DNA from: Nigrospora sphaerica
Lineage: Eukaryota; Ascomycota; Sordariomycetes; Amphisphaeriales; Apiosporaceae
NCBI GenBank assembly: GCA_018287875.1
Contig: JAGVVL010000025.1
Location: forward strand, 2,108,001-2,172,000
Direction of reading: 5' to 3'
Length of the DNA: 64,000 nucleotides
In this document: piece by piece, positions 45,807-56,961 of the stretch
Position numbering within the stretch: the first letter of the stretch is position 1
Layout of the letters: every line of letters begins with the position of its first letter
Translations under genes and position numbers: made by a program
The notes under the pieces: model-generated
Seen by the model: only the letters and a program-made list of their open reading frames with translations
Database searches by the model: none
Told to the model about the DNA's origin: nothing

Positions 45807-48450
45807 TGAGCAGCCTATGCAGGTGGCGCTTGGGAGAGGCGTCGGGGCTTCGTCCGCCGTCTTCTTCTCGGCTTCGAGAAGCTGTCGGCTCCCCCGCCTT
45901 GGCGTGCGATGAGAGGCTTTGTCGGTAGCGGCTCGGGTCTGGGCTCGGCAGCAGCAGAGCGCTGATGATGGGTGGCGCGGCCGTAGCTGCTACCAGAGCA
46001 TGGCAGCGATAGCAAGCGGGCGGGCGAGCTACGTTGCTTTGTTATCGGTAGGGCCGTGGACGCACCCTCATCGTCGCCAGCCAGGAAGTTGCGCCTCCAG
46101 GTTCGATCAGAGCCAATCCGCAGCCATGTCGGCGTCTGCGGCTCGCGGGCCGACTCTCGCTTTCAGGTCCAGCTGGCCCAACTACGACAAGGTTTGTTTC
46201 TCGCCAGTTTCCCCTCCCCTTGCCCCCTTTGCTTTGGAGCCCTGCATGTCCTGTACCTAAAGTACATAACATACCTGCCTAAGATAGCCTTGTACAGGAC
46301 ACATGGCAGGCAGCCGAATTCCCATTGATGCTTGCATGCACTGTTACCCACACCAACCTAAGCCCGGCGTGTCGTGAAGGAGCATCCTTATTCCCGAGTG
46401 CCTGCACGAGAGACCAGCTGTCAGTGGGAAACCAGTAACAAAAAAAGGGAACCAGCTTGTGTACCATCAAGATCGGCACCATCCATAGATAGCAGGCCCC
46501 ACCACGTCTATTAATAGCATCAGACAGGGCATAGGGGCCGCATGGCGTCTCCACCCACACGCTCGTCCGGTCTTGGGTGTGGGCTGGCAGATGCAACCCT
46601 TTTGGTTGCCGGTGGCTTTTCAGACGGGGCCTGCTTGGGTACCTTACACCCCCAAAAGGTCGAGAGGATTGGAAGCTTTCTCGACTCCTGTACGGCATGG
46701 CCTTCCTCGGTAGTCGCATGTTTCCGTGCCCACACGCAGAGACGGTCGATGCACGGGGGGCAGCCGGAACGTGCCATGAGCACAGCACCTCCGTCCTTCG
46801 CGGGTGACGTGGTATTTGGCTCATGGGCCACGGGGCGGGCCAAGGTAGAGCAGCAACCTTCCGTGGCGCCTACAAGCGGGCGACGGTACCCCGGCCTGGC
46901 GAGCTGGCGAGCTGGGCTGGGCCACGGCCGTTTTCGCAAAAGGCAGCAGCCGGTGGCGATCTACCGCATCACTGCTTCATTGTCCGTCCTTGCTCTCTAG
47001 CCTGGGAGAGGAGTCGCGCGTGGGTGGGTTGATATGAGCACCACGGGGCTCGAGGTTGGCTGGGCAGGGTTCGCTGGAAAGAACGACCCCACGGCGAATA
47101 TACTGGGTCCTGGACCATCAACACGAAAAAAAATCCCACTATAATACTATGTAGAAATAAGGCCTGGGATAGTGGTGCCCGTCTCCCGCAAGGGTCACGC
47201 ACGCCCCCCGGTCAACAGTGGTCTCCCTTTCTGCCCTTCCGGCATCATCCATTGGTAAGGCGGTCCAAGGAAATGGCGCAGGCGGTAACAGTCATCACAG
47301 GCACGTTAACTTTCCCCCCTCCTCGCTGGGAAAACAACAAGTGACCGAGCGACTACGGGAACTGCATGGTATGGCCGGGCGTAACGTGCAACGGCAAACC
47401 CGAGAAGGAGGGGGGATCACAGCTTCGAGACCGGCGCCGTCCTCCCAGGCTGCAAACTCTTGATGTTAACGTTCCCGTCAGTTTCCCGGTCCAGGAAGAG
47501 AGAGAGAAGAGACAGAAAGAGGGAGAGAGATACACCGAGCACAGAAGTAGGTAGCTTACCACCCTATAGAGTTCTTCTGACTTATGCGAATGGTGATTGC
47601 CGAGGAGCCGTGAGCTGATGCCGATCCCTCCCCCCTATACAGTTAGGCCAGCCCCTCGTGCCAGTTCGTTTCATGTCTGGCTATGTTTCGGCTTCCGTAC
47701 CGCCAGCACTACGTGGGAACGAGGGCAGGGCCGTTTGCCATATTGTACCACCACAGCCAACGACCAGGCACGGCTTTGACTTTTGGCCCGAGCCTCCTCT
47801 TCCGCCGCCGGGAACGGGGGTAGCGTAGGATGCTACTGGAAGTACATGGCCCCGCTAGCTCCCTGGACCCCGAGAAACAAGAGGGCATAGAGGCGGTACC
47901 TCTCATCCGTTTTTTCTCCCGCCAGCGGCGGTCTGTACCAAGCCGAGAGCGAGCGTCCGAGACGGCAAACGCGAGCGCAAGCCCCCCCTCCCGGCGTTGC
48001 GTCTATAGCCACCTTTGGGCGATTACTGCCAGAGAGGGCCAGAGGGACGGGTGCCCGACTCGAGTTGAAGTTGCCAGCCCATCAGCTCTCCCGTGTTCTC
48101 TCGTCCCAACGATCGACCGAGGCATCCCATCACAAGCAACGCAACCTTTGCTTCCGTGCCCCCTCACCCTCCCCGTCCCCCATTCTCCTTCTCGCCCGCT
48201 CCCTCCCCCCTCCCCACCTCGTCCTTCACGCACCAGGTCAGCACAGCCCCCCTTTGGAGCCCGGCCCCGGGCGACCCCCCTGCAAGACAACGCCCAGGAC
48301 CCATCGGCTGGGCTTCAGTTGGCCCAAAGAGCTGTCAGCTTTTGCCATCAATTGAGGGCAAGCGAAGCGGCGGGGGATAGGAAAGCAGCCGATTCATCCC
48401 GTCCCATCTTTCCTCTTGTCTCCTTTGCAGGAGACGCAGGAGACGCAGGA

Positions 48451-48520
48451 CCAGCAGCAGTAGCAGCAGTAGCGGCGGCAGCATCAGCATCAGCATCAGC
48501 AGCAGCAGCAGCAGCAGCGA
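48451..48520 (+). repeat. CAG/CAT triplet repeat in leader
   Basis: GCAGCAGTAGCAGCAG, GCATCA and GCAGCA units about 300 bases before the Gln-rich protein start. Confidence 0.85.
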
Positions 48521-48622
48521 TAGCACCAAGCCCCCCCCCCCCCAAAAAGCAGGCCCGAGTTGACGCACGTCCATCCCGTGTCTGTACACGCCAAACCCGA
48601 ATTGACGTACCGGAGATACCAC

Positions 48623-48672
48623 ATACGCACACACACAGACACGCATACTACACACACACGCGTGCGCCCGCG
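48623..48672 (+). repeat. CA-rich microsatellite in leader
   Basis: Imperfect CACACA/CACGCA run in the presumed 5' leader of the Gln-rich gene. Confidence 0.75.
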
Positions 48673-48804
48673 CATACTTGGAACCACTGCTTCAGCCCTG
48701 GCCCAGCGCCGACTGGAAGCAGCAAAGCACAGGTTCCCCCCTCCAAAACAAGACGTATTTCTTTCCCTTCCCCCCCTGCGCGGCACGGCTCGTATACCTA
48801 AGCT

Positions 48805-48875
48805 ATGCCCTCCTTCGGACGCATTAGCTTGAAGCAAAGCAATCGTTCTCAGCAGAACCTCGTTGAGCAACAATT

Positions 48876-48927
<52 letters not shown>

Positions 48928-51900
48928 CAACAATACCGGCCGCAACAGCAGCAGCAGCAGCAGCAGCCAGCTCCACCCCTTGCATCATCGGCCCTTACGA
49001 CGGTTTCTTTGTCCAGCAGTGGTGCCCCTGCTCTGGCTCTCTCGTCCGCTGCCTTCAGCTCCCAGGATTCCTTTCACTTGGGTGGTCCGGGACAGCCACC
49101 ACCACCACCCGCATCGAAACAGCAACAGCAATCACCACCAAATCAACAAACGAGACCGCAGCAACAGGCCGCACATATACAAGCCGTGCGTGCCCAGCAA
49201 TTCCACCAGCCGCAGTTCCAGGCTCAGCCGCCGTCGTCGGTAGTGCAGCACCAGCAGCAGCTTCCGCAGCCGCAGGGTCTCCCTCCGATCTTGGGCAGCG
49301 GTAATAATAGTAGCAACCCTGGCCTGGCCTCCCAAGCCCAAGCCCTTACGTCAAACCACCCCGCTGCTGCTGCTTACACGAGTCCCGGTCCCAGTCCCAA
49401 TCTCAACCCCCCTCACTCTCGCAGTCCCAACAGCAGCGCCAGCAGCAGCACCCACCACACGAACCCGGACTTTGGTGATCTCGTGTCGCGCTCGCAGTCG
49501 ACCCGCTACCCATCCCAGGCCCTTCAGCAGCAGCACCAAGTGTCGGGCTCGACCTCGGTCGACAACCTCGCGCTGACCCAGTCCGCCGCCCCGTCGCCCA
49601 TCGTGTCGCAATCTCAGCCCCAATTCCAGGGCCCTGTCCCCAGCCCACCCCAGCTGGTGTCGTTGCCTTCCAGCGCCGGTGCATCGCATCCACCAACACC
49701 ACCACAACAAACACAATCCTCGCCCTCGGAACCCAAGCGCTCGGCGCGCAACTTAATCAAGCGGATAGTGGCTGCTTCTAGTGTCGGTCGCTCTCTAGCC
49801 GAAAGCGCCTCTCAATCCCAGGCTGCCGCCGCCGCCCAGCCCTCGGGCGCCTACGATAATACGGCAGGCCTCGCCCGTCGCCCCTCCAAGCGTTCCAGCA
49901 ACCCCTTCCCGCCCTCCATTAGGACCAGCGGCATCGCTCCGCAGCCGCCGCCCGACCCACAGCCAACACGACCGCTCCCGGACTGGCAGCAGCAGCAGCA
50001 CCAAAGGACGCCGCCCGCCTCGCTCTCAGCAGCCCGTCATCCCACTACGCCCTCTCCTCTGCAGTCGGTAGGAGAAGCTGAGCCGGCGTCGTATATTCGC
50101 GACCAGGACCCCTCGCTGCAGTTCCGCGCTGCACACGCGCAAGAGCCCCGCCCCCGCCCCCACCAGAGCACCACGGCTGCCGCGACCATTCGACAGATAC
50201 CCACTGACGTCGGCTCCTCCTCGCCCTACAGCGCAAACGAAGACGTTGCTTTCCAGCCGCCACAAGAAACCCAGCCCGCGGCACGGCAGCAGCTGCACGC
50301 CCACACCCCAGCCTCGCAGATAGCCGGAGGTCAGCAGCAGCTGTACGGTCACGCCGTTGTTGACCCCGCCCACGAGCAACGCCGTCACCAGTACTCGGCT
50401 TCCCAATCGAGCCTTGGTCAGTACCATTCGGGCAATTCGCCGCACCTCTACGACGCCCGTCACCTGGGCGCCGACTCGCAGTCGCAAAACCCCGAGACCA
50501 TCTCGCAGCTGTCGCATGATTCGCCCGCCACCGACTCTGACCAGCGTTCTTCCATTTTACTGCCGGAGCAGACCACCCCTTCTCTGAGTTACGTCCAGCT
50601 CGCCCAACAACGCCACTCCCCCTCATCCGACATTATGGCTCCCCTGCCCGGGCAACCCGGCGCCACCCGCAGATCGGGCGACAACGAGAAGCCCGGCCGG
50701 GGCGCGGGTGCTGTCGAGCCGCCTCTCGGCCCGCCCCCGGGCTACCGCCACAGTCAGACGACGGCCGCCCAGGGCAACATGCCGCCGACGCCTGGTGTGC
50801 CGGGAAGCACGCAGAACTACCGGCCGACCAACGTGCCCGAGAGACAGCAGTATGATGGCTCCGGTGCCGACACTGGGCGCAACAGCCCCCAGCCTTCAAC
50901 GGCTGAACGCGACGCCGACCCCGAGAAGCAGTTCAAGGACCTATGTATGACAGTCGCCTGTCCTCCCCCCTTCCCCGCGCGCTCGGCTGACGCAACCTGC
51001 AGTGACCAAGTACAAAAACGTCAAGAGACTTTATTTCGACGGCAAGGCGCAAATAGAGCAGCTCAATGGCCAGATCGAGCAGCTTCAGAACGCCGTCGCC
51101 AACCAGCGCATCTCGCAGTCGCGTACGGCCCTCGACGACAGCGAGTACACAACGCGCTTCCAGCGGCTGAACGGCGCCATCAACAACCTTGCCTTCAACA
51201 TTCGCAAGGACTGGCGATCCCTACCCCCTTGGATCGAGCGCTATGTCAGCACCGAGGCGCTCAAGACGGGCAAACAGGAGATGACAGCAGTCGGCCGCGC
51301 CGTCATTGTGCGCTGGGTTGCCGACGAGATTTTCAACAAGTGCTTCCACCCCGGCCTTGAAATCGAGCTGAGCCAACACCTGAAGATGATCGAGCACAAC
51401 ATCCGAAAGTTCTCGTACACGCTCAACACGACGGACGAGTACGAGGCCTTGACGTCCAAGGTGGTGAGCTGGCGCATGGCCACGCTGGAGGGCCTACAGC
51501 GGTCGCTGCATGCGCCCGAAAGCGAGAAATACAAGGAGGACTTCACGACGCTCTCGTCGAGCAACCTCACGGCGCATTTGTTTCAGCATCTGGTGGAACC
51601 CCCGCCGCCCGGCGTGGACGGCAGCGTGGCCATGATTGTGGAGTTGGCGGTGGGCATCGCGGCCAACCTGTCGTTGGAGAGTCGGGACGTAGCTATCAAC
51701 TACCCCCTCCCGGGCGACACGCTGCAGGCCGAGACCATGGAACCCGAGAAGACTTCTCTGCCGGCCCTGCCCGAGCCGGACGAGGGCGACGACAGCGGCA
51801 AGGACAGCGAGAAGTCATCTAAGCGAGGAGACAAGACGAAGAGTGGTATGTTGAACATGTTGGGTGGCCAACAGCAACCGCCAAGCCGAAAGAGCAGCAT

Positions 51901-52039
51901 CGTTTCCAATACTGACATTGGCGACGCGACAGCACCAGCCCCCAAGGATCCCACCAAGGTTCGCTTTGCAGGTTTCATCTCGGTCGAGGTCAGAGGACGG
52001 CAGGTACTGGTCAAGGCGCCGGTATGGACGATGAGCTAG
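48805..52039 (+). CDS. Large Gln/Pro/Ser-rich protein with conserved-looking C-terminal coiled-coil/helical domain
   Basis: Two exons (48805-50944 and 51003-52039; 58-nt intron, GTATGA donor, phase 1), 1058 aa. Residues 1-20 (MPSFGRISLKQSNRSQQ) are followed by 19 consecutive Gln (25-43, nearly pure CAG), YRP and 8 more Gln. About 600 disordered residues rich in Gln, Pro, Ser and His follow. The basic segment KRSARNLIKRIVA (about 312-324) stands out. From about residue 705 the sequence changes character: KQFKDLLTKYKNVKRLYFDGKAQ and the heptad-like IEQLNGQIEQLQNAV suggest a coiled coil, then a helical, aromatic domain (NLAFNIRKDWRSLPPW, RWVADEIFNKCFHPGLE, YTLNTTDEYEALTSKVVSWR). I do not recognise the family. 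Disorder plus coiled coil suggests a scaffold or regulator (inference). Confidence 0.85.
48877..48966 (+). repeat. CAG/CAA repeat encoding polyglutamine
   Basis: 15 perfect CAG codons followed by CAA/CAG mixture (19 Gln), then TAC CGG CCG and 8 more Gln codons. Likely length-polymorphic. Confidence 0.95.
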
Positions 52040-52796
52040 AGCCCGCCGGGCCAGGGGAAGAAAAGCACGAATGGGCCAGGAGTCGGGGAAGAGTGTGTTT
52101 CCAGGTGGGGTCCGCTACGGGAAGTTGCTCCGGACGATGGGGCGGGATGAAGAGGCCGGGAAAGTCGATCCATAGCCCAACAGGTTCTTCGATACGGGCG
52201 GATGCCAAAAAGAAGCGTGGCGGATGGGGTTTTTGGACGCCGTGGGCAGGCATTCGCGTGGGAGCGCGAAGCGAGAGACGAATAAAGATGAGAATCCAGC
52301 CACTTTTTCAGTTTCTATAACCCCCAGACCTTTTTCTTTCCTCGCAGACGAGAGAGATAAAAAAAATTCCCACAGCAGAAGCATGCAAAATCACATGTCG
52401 GCCGCTTGCTTGTACCTGATGTCGTGCAGGGCTGATCAGACGGGATCTGATATAGAAGGGGGACCCGGATTCACCGCCTGCTCTATCTCGCCCCCACAAC
52501 CCCGACTACGACTAGGCGCTCCCAAGTTTCTTTCTGCCGCTGCCCCTCCTGGTACTGGCGGTTTCGATGGTGAAGCCCCGCGGACGAGAAACCGACAGGC
52601 CTGTGAAGTTCTGGCGATGGCCCGGGAAACTTGACGCGAATTCCGAGCTGGTTTTTTGTCGCGGAAGGCCACCATAGCATCGTCACCTATAATCCTTTTT
52701 GCTCTCCTCTCTCTTTTGGCAACCGAGACCTCCCCCGCTACACGCCTCCAATTCCCCCTCACCTCGCCGTCGGCCGGTTTGCCCTCTCGCGCCGAA
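52040..52796. other. Intergenic between Gln-rich gene and EFM4 homologue
   Basis: 3' UTR with poly(A) signal, then the promoter of the methyltransferase gene. No further gene supported. Confidence 0.5.
52281..52286 (+). promoter_or_regulatory. AATAAA poly(A) signal, Gln-rich gene
   Basis: Canonical hexamer about 240 bases after the stop codon on the sense strand. Confidence 0.5.
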
Positions 52797-54031
52797 ATGG
52801 CCGCGAACCCGACGCATCTGCAGCCCTCGGCGCTGGGTACCAAGGAATAGTCAGTTCTTCCCCATTTTCCTTCTTTGTCGAGTCCTTCTCCTCCTCCTCC
52901 CCCCATCCTTTGGTCTACTCGGTCGGCGACCGTATTGAGACGAGGAGGGAGGGAGGAGGAGGAGGAGGAAGAGAGATGGATATCACGTCTTTGCTCTTGG
53001 GTCCTCCGTCTCTCTCTTTCTCTGCCTCCCCCCCTATTTCTCTTGTGTAAGGCTTTACGCGCGCTTGTCCCGGAAACTGACGCCTCCCTCCCTCTCCCCC
53101 TTCCCCCAGCTGGGACAAGCTGTACAGCAACGAGCTGGCCAACCACGCGCACGACCCGACCGACACGGGCACCAACTGGTTCGAGGACTCGGGCGCGCAG
53201 GACAAGGTGGTCGAGTTTCTCGACGAGTTGTTCTCGGCCGCTTCCTCGTTGGGACCGTTACCCTGGGAGGAGGAGGAGGAGGAACAACAACGGGAAGAAG
53301 AGACGGGGGATGAACAACAACAAGAGGAGGAGGAGGAAGAAGAAGACGTCCGTCTCGCCCGCGCCCGCGCCCACGTCGCCTTCCTCGACCTCGGCACCGG
53401 CAACGGCGACATGCTCTTCGGCCTCCGCGACGCCGGCTGGGCCGGCCCTATGCTCGGCGTCGACTACAGCGAGCGCAGCGTCGAGTTCGCCCGGCGCATC
53501 GGCGCCGCCCGGTCGCGGCCCCGGTCCCCGCCGGCCCCGCGCCGCGGCGACGAAGAAGAAGAGCAAGACGAAGAGGAAGAAGAGGAGGACGAGAAACCTC
53601 CTTCCTCCACCCTCCCCGTCGACTTCGCCGTTCACGACCTCCTTGCCGACGCCGGCGCCGCCGACGGCGCCCCCCTCGTCGTCCGTCCCGCCGGCTGGGA
53701 CGTCGTCCTCGACAAGGGCACCTTCGACGCCATCTCGCTGTCCGACGACGTCGACGCCCGGACGGGCCGCCGCGTCGCCGAGTCGTACCGCGGCCGCGTC
53801 CTGCCCCTCGTCCGCCCCGGCGGCCTGTTCCTCGTCACCAGCTGCAACTGGACCGAGGACGAGCTGGCCCGTTGGTTCGCGCCCCCGCGCGGCGGTGGCG
53901 ACGACGACAACGGCGACGCGCACTTCGAGCAGATCGGGCGCGTCGAGTACCCCAGCTTTAGCTTCGGCGGCGTCAAGGGGTCCACCATCAGCACCTTGTG
54001 CTTTCAAAAGATCGCAAACGGCAGTGCCTAA
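52797..54031 (+). CDS. EFM4: EFM4-type protein-lysine N-methyltransferase (EEF1AKMT2 family) with acidic insertions
   Basis: Two exons (52797-52849 and 53110-54031), 324 aa. The 260-nt intron uses a GTCAGT donor, and splicing restores ALGTKEYWDKLYSNEL, the family's N-terminal signature. The seven-beta-strand methyltransferase core has motif I FLDLGTGNGD (109-118), then GVDYSERSVEFAR, DVVLDKGTFDAISLS and RPGGLFLVTSCNWTEDEL. Two Glu-rich insertions are odd: residues 70-97 before motif I and about 150-183 after it, encoded by GAGGAG/GAAGAA repeats; they fall where loops would be. Yeast Efm4 (See1) methylates a lysine of elongation factor eEF1A; the same target is inferred. Confidence 0.92.
52941..52975 (+). 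repeat. GAG/GGA microsatellite in EFM4 intron
   Basis: GAGGAGGGAGGGAGGAGGAGGAGG run inside the single intron. Confidence 0.85.
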
Positions 54032-54366
54032 TGGGAAAACCCCCCTTGTGTACTTATGTAGTCCTTGGCGCGCAACAAGAGCCCCGTCACTTAGCTTGTT
54101 GATCCCGTGCCTTTGTGACCACCACCGGACCATTTATGGCGAGGCATCGTGAGAATAGCTGTTGTCCTATGGTATCTCGTTCGTTCTTTCTAATCGTTAC
54201 ATGACGCCCCATGTCTTCCCCCTTCTCTCCATTGCTCCTGCGCGAATGCGATGCGTCCGTAAGTCACTCCTAAGGTTGGAAGAAATTATTCAATCATGGG
54301 GCCAGTGGAGAGCGGGCGGTTCAGCGTCTTCTCTTCTTGTGTATTGGGCTCCATTTTCATTCTTCT
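54032..54366. other. Short convergent intergenic region
   Basis: 3' flanks of the EFM4 homologue (+) and the PP2A-A gene (-). No gene supported. Confidence 0.55.
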
Positions 54367-56679
54367 CTAAGGCTCTGTGTTCATCGGATCGCCAGTCGCA
54401 GAGCCAGGAATGGCTGCGGCTGCCGTCGTGGCAAAGTACCTGACATCCACGTCGTCGTCCTTCTGCAGCTTCTCGAGACAGGGAAGGATCCTTTCGTTCA
54501 CGAGCTCCAAGCATTTCGGCGACGGTGCCGCGGGCTCCTTCTCGGTCTTGTCGCCCGACTGCAGCGTGCCCTCCTCAGGGAGACGCTTCAGAACGTCGAT
54601 CAGCGCCGCGTATGTCTTGGCCACGTTGAACCGAATGTTGGGGATTTCGTCGTCGACGAGCTTGTCCAGCATGGGCAGGATCGACTTGCCAATCACCTCG
54701 AGGCTGACCACGCTGGCAAGCGTCGTGATGGCGAAGCACGTCGTCATCCGGTACAGGTAGTTGGGATGCGAACCCATGGCCATCACCTTGGGGATGATGG
54801 CTTCGCTGGCCCACTCGACGCCAAATACCTCGGTCAACTTCTTCAGGTTGTGTGTCGCCGCTTCTCGGATGGAGAAGACGGTGTCGCCCAGCCAGCCCAT
54901 GCAAAGCCCGCTCAGCTTCTCGTCGAAGAACTTAACTCCGAGCTGACTGGCCAGCAGGGGGATGTACTCAATGATAGCAAGACGCACGCGCCACTGCTTG
55001 TCCTCGGCTAACTGCACAATAGCGGGGAGGAGAGACTGGGACAGGAGGTCGATACCGATCACTTGAGGACTCGTCAGTGCTGGGCCTCTTGGGGCGGGGT
55101 CCGAACCCTCGTAGGGTGGGTGCGCTCACCTTGATTTACAAGCTCCAGTTTGGAGATGATGTGAAGACGGACTTCGGGGAACTCGTCCTTGAGCATCTGG
55201 AGGAACATGGGCAGCAAGTGGTCGATGGTCCTACTTTGGGTCAGTACCTCGCCAAACGGGGGGGGGGGTCAGGGGCAGCTGCTGGCTTACTCTTGCTTGC
55301 CCAAAATGGGAGCCAGTCCGCTGATCTGGGTGCCCAGAGCAGCGCGGACGTGCTGCGAGGTATCCGAAACCAAATCCTCAACGGAGCTCATTATGTCGTT
55401 GAGAAGAACGTTTCGGTCCACCAGCGCGCAGAAGCCGGGGATCTGTCCGGCGATCGCGGTCCGAACTTCGGCTTCGTTGTCCTTGAGTAGCTTAACGAAA
55501 GCCGGGACCAGGTCCCGCGAAACGACCTCCTCGTCGACTGCCTTGGCGATCTGTGGACGCGTAGCGTTAGCATCCGTATTACGGCCGCGGGGCGGCAGCG
55601 CTGCGTACCTTCTCGAACCTGTCGGCTATCATGTAGCGCACTCTCCAGCTCTTGTCCTCTATCAAGTTGCGCAACGAGGTGAGAAGGACGCCGTGGCTGG
55701 CTTGCTGTTCCTTGGGAACGACTTCGGCAATGGAAATGAGGATTTCGACCGTCAAAAGGCGCACGCTGTCTTGGTCGTCCTGGGCCAGGTGCTGGAAGAG
55801 GGGTATCATCTCGTCTACGACAATGGCGGCAGGCATTTCCTTGACGAATTTTGCCATGTTGGTGGCCGACTGTCTCCGTACCATGGGGGTGTCGTCGTGG
55901 ACCAGCTGGCCGAACTGCTGGCGCAGCTGGACCTGAATGGCGGCCGGGACCTTGTTGTACGGGGCAGTAAAGAGGCCGCATCCCGAGACCTTGGAGGTGA
56001 ACCAGTCGGCCTTGGCCAGGCGGATCGTCAGAGGGATGAAGTACTCCTCAACTTGCTGGGGGGACAAGTCGTTGCAGATCTTGTTCAGCGACTCAACGGC
56101 CTGCGGAAAGGGTGAGCCTCGCATGCGGACGCGTGTGTGCGGGGAAAGGGGAAACGGGGACCGACCTTGTCCCTAACGACGGGCTCTTCGATGGCGGCCA
56201 GGTTCTCGAGGGGCGATAGCAGGACATGGCCAAACTGGGGCCCGCCGACGTATTCGATAAAGCTGCCGAGCTCCTCGCTGAGGGCGACGAGCACCTCGTC
56301 CTCATCCTCGACCGACTCTGGTTGCGGGCATGAATCATCAGATGGCGGGCCAGCAGGCGGAGAGGGGGGGCAGGTGGTGCGGACTGACCGTCAAGGAAGG
56401 GGATGAGCTCCTCGCGGGTGCGCTCAGGGCCTAAGGCCAGCGCGATGGTCGACAGCCGGTGAATCGCGTTGAGACGGAGCAGGACGTCATCGTGCTACGC
56501 AGAGGGGTTGGACCAGGGTCAGCGACGGAGGACAGAGGAGGCAATTGGCAGCGGGTGCGTGGCGTGGCGTGGCGTGGTCACCGCCGCCGCGGCGGGCAGG
56601 AGATTGCACGCACCTTCAATTCGTCTATGAGCACGGCGATGGGGTAGAGCTCATCGTTCGCATTCGGCGCTTCAGCCAT
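54367..56679 (-). CDS. PP2A scaffold (65 kDa, PR65/A) regulatory subunit, HEAT-repeat protein
   Basis: Seven exons on the minus strand: 56679-56614, 56494-56389, 56317-56166, 56100-55609, 55550-55291, 55230-55130, 55061-54367; 623 aa (human PR65 589, yeast Tpd3 635). Starts [22 protein letters not shown], matching the usual PR65 opening. The whole protein is HEAT repeats of about 39 residues with typical LxxLLxD and VRxxAA elements (e.g. [82 protein letters not shown]). PR65 holds the catalytic C and variable B subunits of protein phosphatase 2A. Compared with animal PR65 it has a 30-residue Ala/Pro-rich C-terminal tail ending NTEP. Confidence 0.95.
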
Positions 56680-56930
56680 GGCGAACTAGGATGGACGGTG
56701 GATGGGGGACGGGTGTGTGTGGGAGGGAGGAAGAATGCGGTGGGTGGGTATGGTGGCCGTGGTGGTGACTGATCGCGTGCGTGAGTGATGGATTTGAGAT
56801 CGGCCTTGTCCTCACGGGGCTTGCATACCAGCAGGGCAGCAGCAGCAAGGCAGGCGTAGTAAGGTAGTGCGTGCGTGCGTGCAGTTCCAGTCAGTGCAGT
56901 CGCGGCGGCGGCAACGGCAGCGGTAGTAGT

Positions 56931-56961
<31 letters not shown>

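Larger units (their letters stand above)
47830..48801 (+). other. 323-codon ORF immediately upstream of the Gln-rich gene
   Basis: Begins with ATG and ends TAA three bases before the ATG at 48805, in a different register. Its translation is low-complexity (Pro-, Ser-, Ala-rich, then His/Thr from CACA repeats), so it looks like GC-rich leader that happens to be open. If in the mRNA, it would be a long uORF. Confidence 0.3.
42370..48804. other. 6.4 kb gene-poor stretch
   Basis: No ORF here carries a recognisable domain. GC content stays moderate to high, without the A/T enrichment expected of RIP-mutated transposons. It contains a 12-G run (45795-45806), several TACCTA/TAGGTA motifs (44931-44940, 45041-45050, 46254-46280), and at its right end the probable promoter and leader of the Gln-rich gene. 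A possible initial exon (MSASAARGPTLAFRSSWPNYDK followed by GTTTGT) lies at 46125-46190, but I could not extend it. Confidence 0.45.

Noticed and set aside
46125..46190. Possible initial exon MSASAARGPTLAFRSSWPNYDK before GTTTGT
   Set aside because: Donor is weak and no downstream exon could be joined in frame.
43447..47032. Several 100-190-codon ORFs on both strands
   Set aside because: Overlapping frames with Arg/Pro/Gly/Ser bias, no domains, no signal peptides, no plausible introns.
48003..48290. Minus-strand ORF in the Gln-rich gene leader
   Set aside because: Gly/Arg low-complexity antisense of a C-rich leader.
52875..54152. 425-codon Ser/Pro/Arg ORF overlapping EFM4
   Set aside because: Alternative frame of GC-rich exon; no methyltransferase motifs, low complexity throughout.
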